A DNA stretch of 20,893 nt, from positions 1 to 20,893 of the forward strand of contig LT636033.1 of the NCBI GenBank assembly GCA_900128565.1. The letters run 5' to 3'. Of the stretch, positions 17,881 through 20,893 are shown piece after piece (the stretch's first letter is position 1; each line of letters opens with the position of its first letter). The notes under the pieces are model-generated. The model worked only from the letters and a program-made list of their open reading frames with translations. It did not search any database and was not told where the DNA came from. The position numbers and the translations under genes were made by a program. This DNA is from Stramenopiles sp. TOSAG23-6. Its lineage: Eukaryota; Sar.

Positions 17881-18308
17881 TACAAGAGGTTAAAATTTAA
17901 TAATAGACTAATAAATAAATGAATGCGCCGCAGCAGACGACGTCTCGAGGTAGATCTCGATCGATCGCGAATTCGCGATCTTCGAGTTCGCAAAATTTAA
18001 AAATAGCTTAGGGTTGGGGTTTATGTTGGTTGATGGCCAGTCAAAACGCAGTCAAATGCGTCACTTAAATTTTTTTATTAGATTAAACGATAATTTTCCA
18101 GTAATATATTTTTATCGAAGAGAGAAAGAGAGAGAGCCGTGTTTAAACTTTAATGTGTTGTTTCTTGAAGTTCTCAAGTTTTTATTAAAAACTTATCAAA
18201 TTTTCTTTCATCATTCTCAGGACTGCTTTAGAATCATATACGATTTAGAGGTAGCATTGTCCTACGAGTTAGTCTTGGAAAGGAACAAAGTTGCTTTGTT
18301 GATCATAA
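17881..18308. promoter_or_regulatory. Bidirectional promoter, Sec66-like / TRAPPC12, with long palindrome
   Basis: At 17963-17980 lies a perfect 18-bp palindrome, GATCGCGAATTCGCGATC. It is flanked by CTCGA (17956-17960) and TCGAG (17982-17986), making a nearly symmetric 31-bp element. GTCTCGAGG and AGATCTCGA lie just left. This is a strong local GC-rich, self-complementary block in AT-rich DNA, like those in two other divergent promoters here. A GA-rich run (GAGAGAAAGAGAGAGAG) follows at about 18119-18136. The rest is unremarkable. Confidence 0.5.
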
Positions 18309-20711
18309 ATGCGACCTCGGCTTCAACGTGTCGTAAAACCTGAAGGTGGACTGGGTATGGGTCTGGGTGCGGCGCCCACTGTGTCATCCTCAACAAATCC
18401 ACAAGGAAATGCTCGCGTGCTATCACGTAGACAAGTGGAATTTGATCCATTGTCAGTGAATGCTCCGCCATCTCCACCATCCCCTGCTAATCCACCAGCA
18501 CATCCACCAGCACCTCCAATTTCAGTATCACCAAGTAATTTAAATCGTCCAGTGCCAATCCCTCAGGAACAAACGAGTCAACCAGTCAACACTCACGTAT
18601 CGGCATCATCACTATTTGCTCGCACAAAACACCCGACACACTCTCAAAATCGAAATATTACTCAAAAACCAACACCAAATAGTTTGTCGAATACTTCGGC
18701 ACCGGTGAGTATACCAGGGGTTACAAAATCAACGTCGCATCATAGTCCCCCAACACAAAAGACAACCATAAGTGGAACCATGCAAACGACTAACAGTGCA
18801 CCTCCTAGGCTAACACAGCAAAATATTCAACAAAATAACCAAAATATTCAACAGAGTCAACAAAATAACCAAAATATTCAACAGAGTCAACTAAATAACA
18901 AACCAGTGCTTTCCACTTCCTTACCAGTAACAAAGCCTCAAGAACAACCGGCAGTCTTAGCGAGGGAATTTCTTGAACACGCTCGACCATCTCCAAAGTC
19001 ACTTGGAGACTCAATTGAAGCTCTAAGAGAACATGCTCGTGAAGGCCGTTCTGAAATTTCCTTGAATTTATCTGAGAAATTATTGCTCGATTTACAAAAT
19101 AAAGGTACTAGAGGTGCTGCTGCTTTACAAAGATGGTGTGAATTAAAGGTATACCAAACTCGTGCTTTAGCTCGCCTAGGGCGTCCGAACGCAGCAGAAC
19201 AAGTACGTTTTTATCATTAATTTCGATTTCATTTTTTTTTAAACGAAATTTTGTACCTAACAAAACAAATCAAATTTTTAAAATATTTTTTTTCAATACA
19301 TGTACTCACTGCAACTGAAGACAGTTATATTAAAGATATTGAAAAGTTTGAATTGGATGAAGCGACAGCTGTTCCCTCAGGAACAATGTCGATGCCAAGT
19401 TTTCGTCAAGATTTAGTACATTTTCATCATGATTTCATAAAAAACAAATTTTAGTAATAAAAACTTTATACCTGACGATTTTTTTACTAAAAACAATATT
19501 GTTCACAATACATACAACAGAAAAAATACTTGGGATTAGTGGGAAAGGTCTTCAATTACCATTTACATTATGGGTAATTCATGCAGAATTGCCACACACA
19601 TTAGGTGATACAGAGAAGACAAGAAGTCGCCTAGTCGCTTTATCGGTACGAATTCAGCAGGAATGTGACATTGCCCCCCCTTCGAATCTTACAGTCAACA
19701 AAGAAATACCGTATAGTGCTAGATCTATAGTTCAAATGGATCGGATATCTAGATGGCGGGCGAAAGTTGAGGTACTTGGTTTACAATGTAGTTATGCTGT
19801 CCTTGCTGGAGATTTCTCATTTGCTTTGGATTGCTGTGCAGAGATGGAATGTATGTACGTTTTCATTTGAATTTCAAATTTATTTTTCGTAGATAATTCT
19901 ATAATTATTAAAACAAAATCAAGGTTTTGAACNTTTTTTACAATACATGGCCAATGATATTCTAAGTGAAACAAATATCGATGAAATAACCGGACCAGAG
20001 TTAAAAAAAAATTCTGAAACTCTAAGAATTCATTCAATGTGTAAAGCGTCACGAGTTCTACAGATGATGGGTAATTTGGAAGGTGCAAGAACTGTGCATA
20101 ATCGACTTGAAAGATCTCTACCTACTGAAATGAAAGATACTGTAGATTTGCTTTTTGAACGTGCAAATTTGTCATTTGCTGAAGGGTATTATTCGAAAGC
20201 GATGGATTTATTTCAAAAAGTTTGCAAAATGAATCCAGTATCTGTGATAGATGAAGGGCCTGGTGATTTTCCAACACTGGGTAAAGAAAACTCTATTATA
20301 TGCAACAGTAGTGTTTTCCCGAGTTCGATCATTGTAGCTTCGAAAAATCTTGCTGCTGCTTCTTTGCATTGCTGTCAAATTGAACGAGCTGTGAAATGTT
20401 TGGAAGATCTCGTTAAAGGAGATCCAAGAAATAGGCTCCATCCAGCAGTAATTTTCAATTTGTGTACACTGTACGATCTTGCTTATGATACAGAGAGCAG
20501 TCGAGTACGCAAACGAGCATTGCAATTAGTTGCCAGAGAAATGTACGTTTTCACCATAAATTTCATAAGTTTTTTCCTTAAAAAAAATCTGTGCCTAACG
20601 AATTTCAAATTTTGAACATATTTCTCAAAATATATGGGTATACAGGCAATGAAACTTCCAAGACCAGGGTTTTCTCTCACACCCGCTCAACTTCAACGTC
20701 TTGGTTGGTGA
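18309..20711 (+). CDS. TRAPPC12: TRAPPC12 homologue (TRAPP complex subunit, TPR protein), five exons
   Basis: Exons 18309-19202, 19302-19415, 19514-19854, 19949-20542 and 20636-20711 give 672 residues, ending QLQRLGW at TGA 20711. Residues 1-215 are Pro/Ser/Gln/Asn-rich and disordered, with a 10-residue NQNIQQSQQN-type repeat. The rest is TPR-like helices and matches human TRAPPC12 in order: LSEKLLLDLQNKG, LPFTLWVIHAELPHTLGD (human: VPFSMRILHAELQQYLGN), a central MDRISRWRAKVE, then DPRNRLHPAVIFNLCTLYDL (human: [20 protein letters not shown]). TRAPPC12 belongs to the TRAPPIII tethering complex in ER-Golgi and autophagy traffic; in animals it also has a kinetochore role that need not apply. Four introns of the non-canonical family interrupt it; each removal keeps the frame. 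Confidence 0.87.
18828..18900 (+). repeat. 30-nt coding repeat, Gln/Asn-rich
   Basis: About 2.4 copies of a 30-nt unit beginning CAACAAAATAACC encode Q-Q-N-N-Q-N-I-Q-Q-S in the disordered N-terminal region of TRAPPC12. The copies are nearly identical, so this is recent slippage or duplication. Confidence 0.85.
19203..19301 (+). other. Non-canonical intron F (TRAPPC12, first)
   Basis: 99 nt, phase 0. It starts GTACGTTTTTATCATTAATT, contains AAACGAAATTTTGTACC then TAAC, and ends TTTCAATACAT. Removal joins AAEQ|VLTATEDSY and keeps the frame. GTAC is shared at both edges. Confidence 0.85.
19416..19513 (+). other. Non-canonical intron G (TRAPPC12, second)
   Basis: 98 nt, phase 0. It starts GTACATTTTCATCATGATTT, contains CTTTATACCTGACG, and ends TTCACAATACAT. 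Removal joins RQDL|TTEKILGISGKGLQLPF in frame, just before the TRAPPC12-conserved segment. Here the two edges share no bases, so if the family ends apply, the GT...AT assignment cannot slide. Confidence 0.82.
19855..19948 (+). other. Non-canonical intron H (TRAPPC12, third)
   Basis: 94 nt, phase 2. It starts GTACGTTTTCATTTGAATTT and ends TTACAATACAT. The usual GTACCTAAC element is missing; only weak candidates (TATTAAAAC) exist. One ambiguous base lies at 19933. Removal joins EMEC-M-ANDILSET in frame. Confidence 0.82.
20543..20635 (+). other. Non-canonical intron I (TRAPPC12, fourth)
   Basis: 93 nt, phase 2. It starts GTACGTTTTCACCATAAATT, contains TCTGTGCCTAACG, and ends TCAAAATATAT. Removal joins QLVARE-M-GIQAMKLPRPGF in frame. 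Cutting at the tempting downstream TATACAG gives an immediate stop, so a canonical AG is ruled out there. Confidence 0.85.
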
Positions 20712-20893
20712 AATTTGCGTTACAAATTAATGAATAAATGAAATCAAAAAAAAATTGTTATAGTTGCTATAATTTTATGTTTTAAATGTGAAAGTTTAAT
20801 ATGAAATTTGCTACTGCAATTCACCGTTTTGTTGGAATAACATTAGTTATCATTTTGTCGACACCCTGCCCGATTTTTTTGCTTGCAACTTCG
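20712..20893. other. Downstream flank of TRAPPC12
   Basis: AT-rich 3' flank with AATAAA-type words near 20733 (AATGAATAAATG) that could serve polyadenylation. No further gene is visible before the window ends. Confidence 0.5.

Noticed and set aside
8009-20635. Explaining the introns as U12-type AT-AC introns
   Set aside because: Sliding to AT-AC is possible in only four of nine, and the U12 5' site (ATATCCTT) and branch (TTCCTTAAC) are absent.

Overview
The window is nuclear DNA from an AT-rich eukaryote, most likely a heterotrophic flagellated stramenopile. Three things point there. The left edge holds the 5' 564 nt of an 18S rRNA gene with a stramenopile-looking 5' domain. The protein genes are eukaryotic throughout (TRAPPC12, SREK1IP1, Sec66/71, cytosolic Hsp70, a cilium-type coiled-coil protein). 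There is also a short TTAGGG telomere-type tract. The group assignment is my reading of the rRNA and has not been tested by alignment or phylogeny.

Layout, left to right: 18S rRNA 5' end (1-564, minus) and its upstream spacer (565-1611); a PH-domain protein with three C-terminal zinc-binding repeats (1612-3246, plus); a large lycopene cyclase fused to a membrane desaturase/ketolase-type oxygenase (3348-6038, minus); an SREK1IP1-like zinc-knuckle protein (6493-7146, plus); a coiled-coil/filamin/discoidin protein (7232-9226, minus); a coiled-coil protein resembling cilium factors (9499-11024, plus); an 800-bp gap with telomere-type repeats and loose copies of an intron motif (11025-11824); a possible Tim17/22/23-type membrane protein (11825-12562, minus); an Hsp70 (13137-15717, minus); a PhyH-type 2OG/Fe(II) dioxygenase (16098-17015, plus); a Sec66/Sec71-like ER translocon protein (17104-17880, minus); and a TRAPPC12 homologue (18309-20711, plus). 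Strand alternates nearly gene by gene. Convergent genes end 85-101 bp apart in three of four pairs, and divergent pairs share compact promoter intervals, three of which carry GATC/TCGA-rich blocks.

The main finding is the introns. Nine can be placed in four genes by reading frame and protein-family conservation. They are nearly uniform in size (92-108 nt) and share one design: a start like GTACGTTTTCAT, an internal element like TTTTGTACCTAAC, and an end like CAATACAT. None can be spliced as GT-AG without breaking the frame or deleting conserved residues; GT...AT boundaries fit all but one, which starts AT. They look like one family of related non-canonical, introner-like elements. Related copies of the internal motif also occur outside genes at about 11244-11390. 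The second notable item is the fused carotenoid enzyme. The genes do not form an operon or an obvious shared pathway; most are housekeeping genes.
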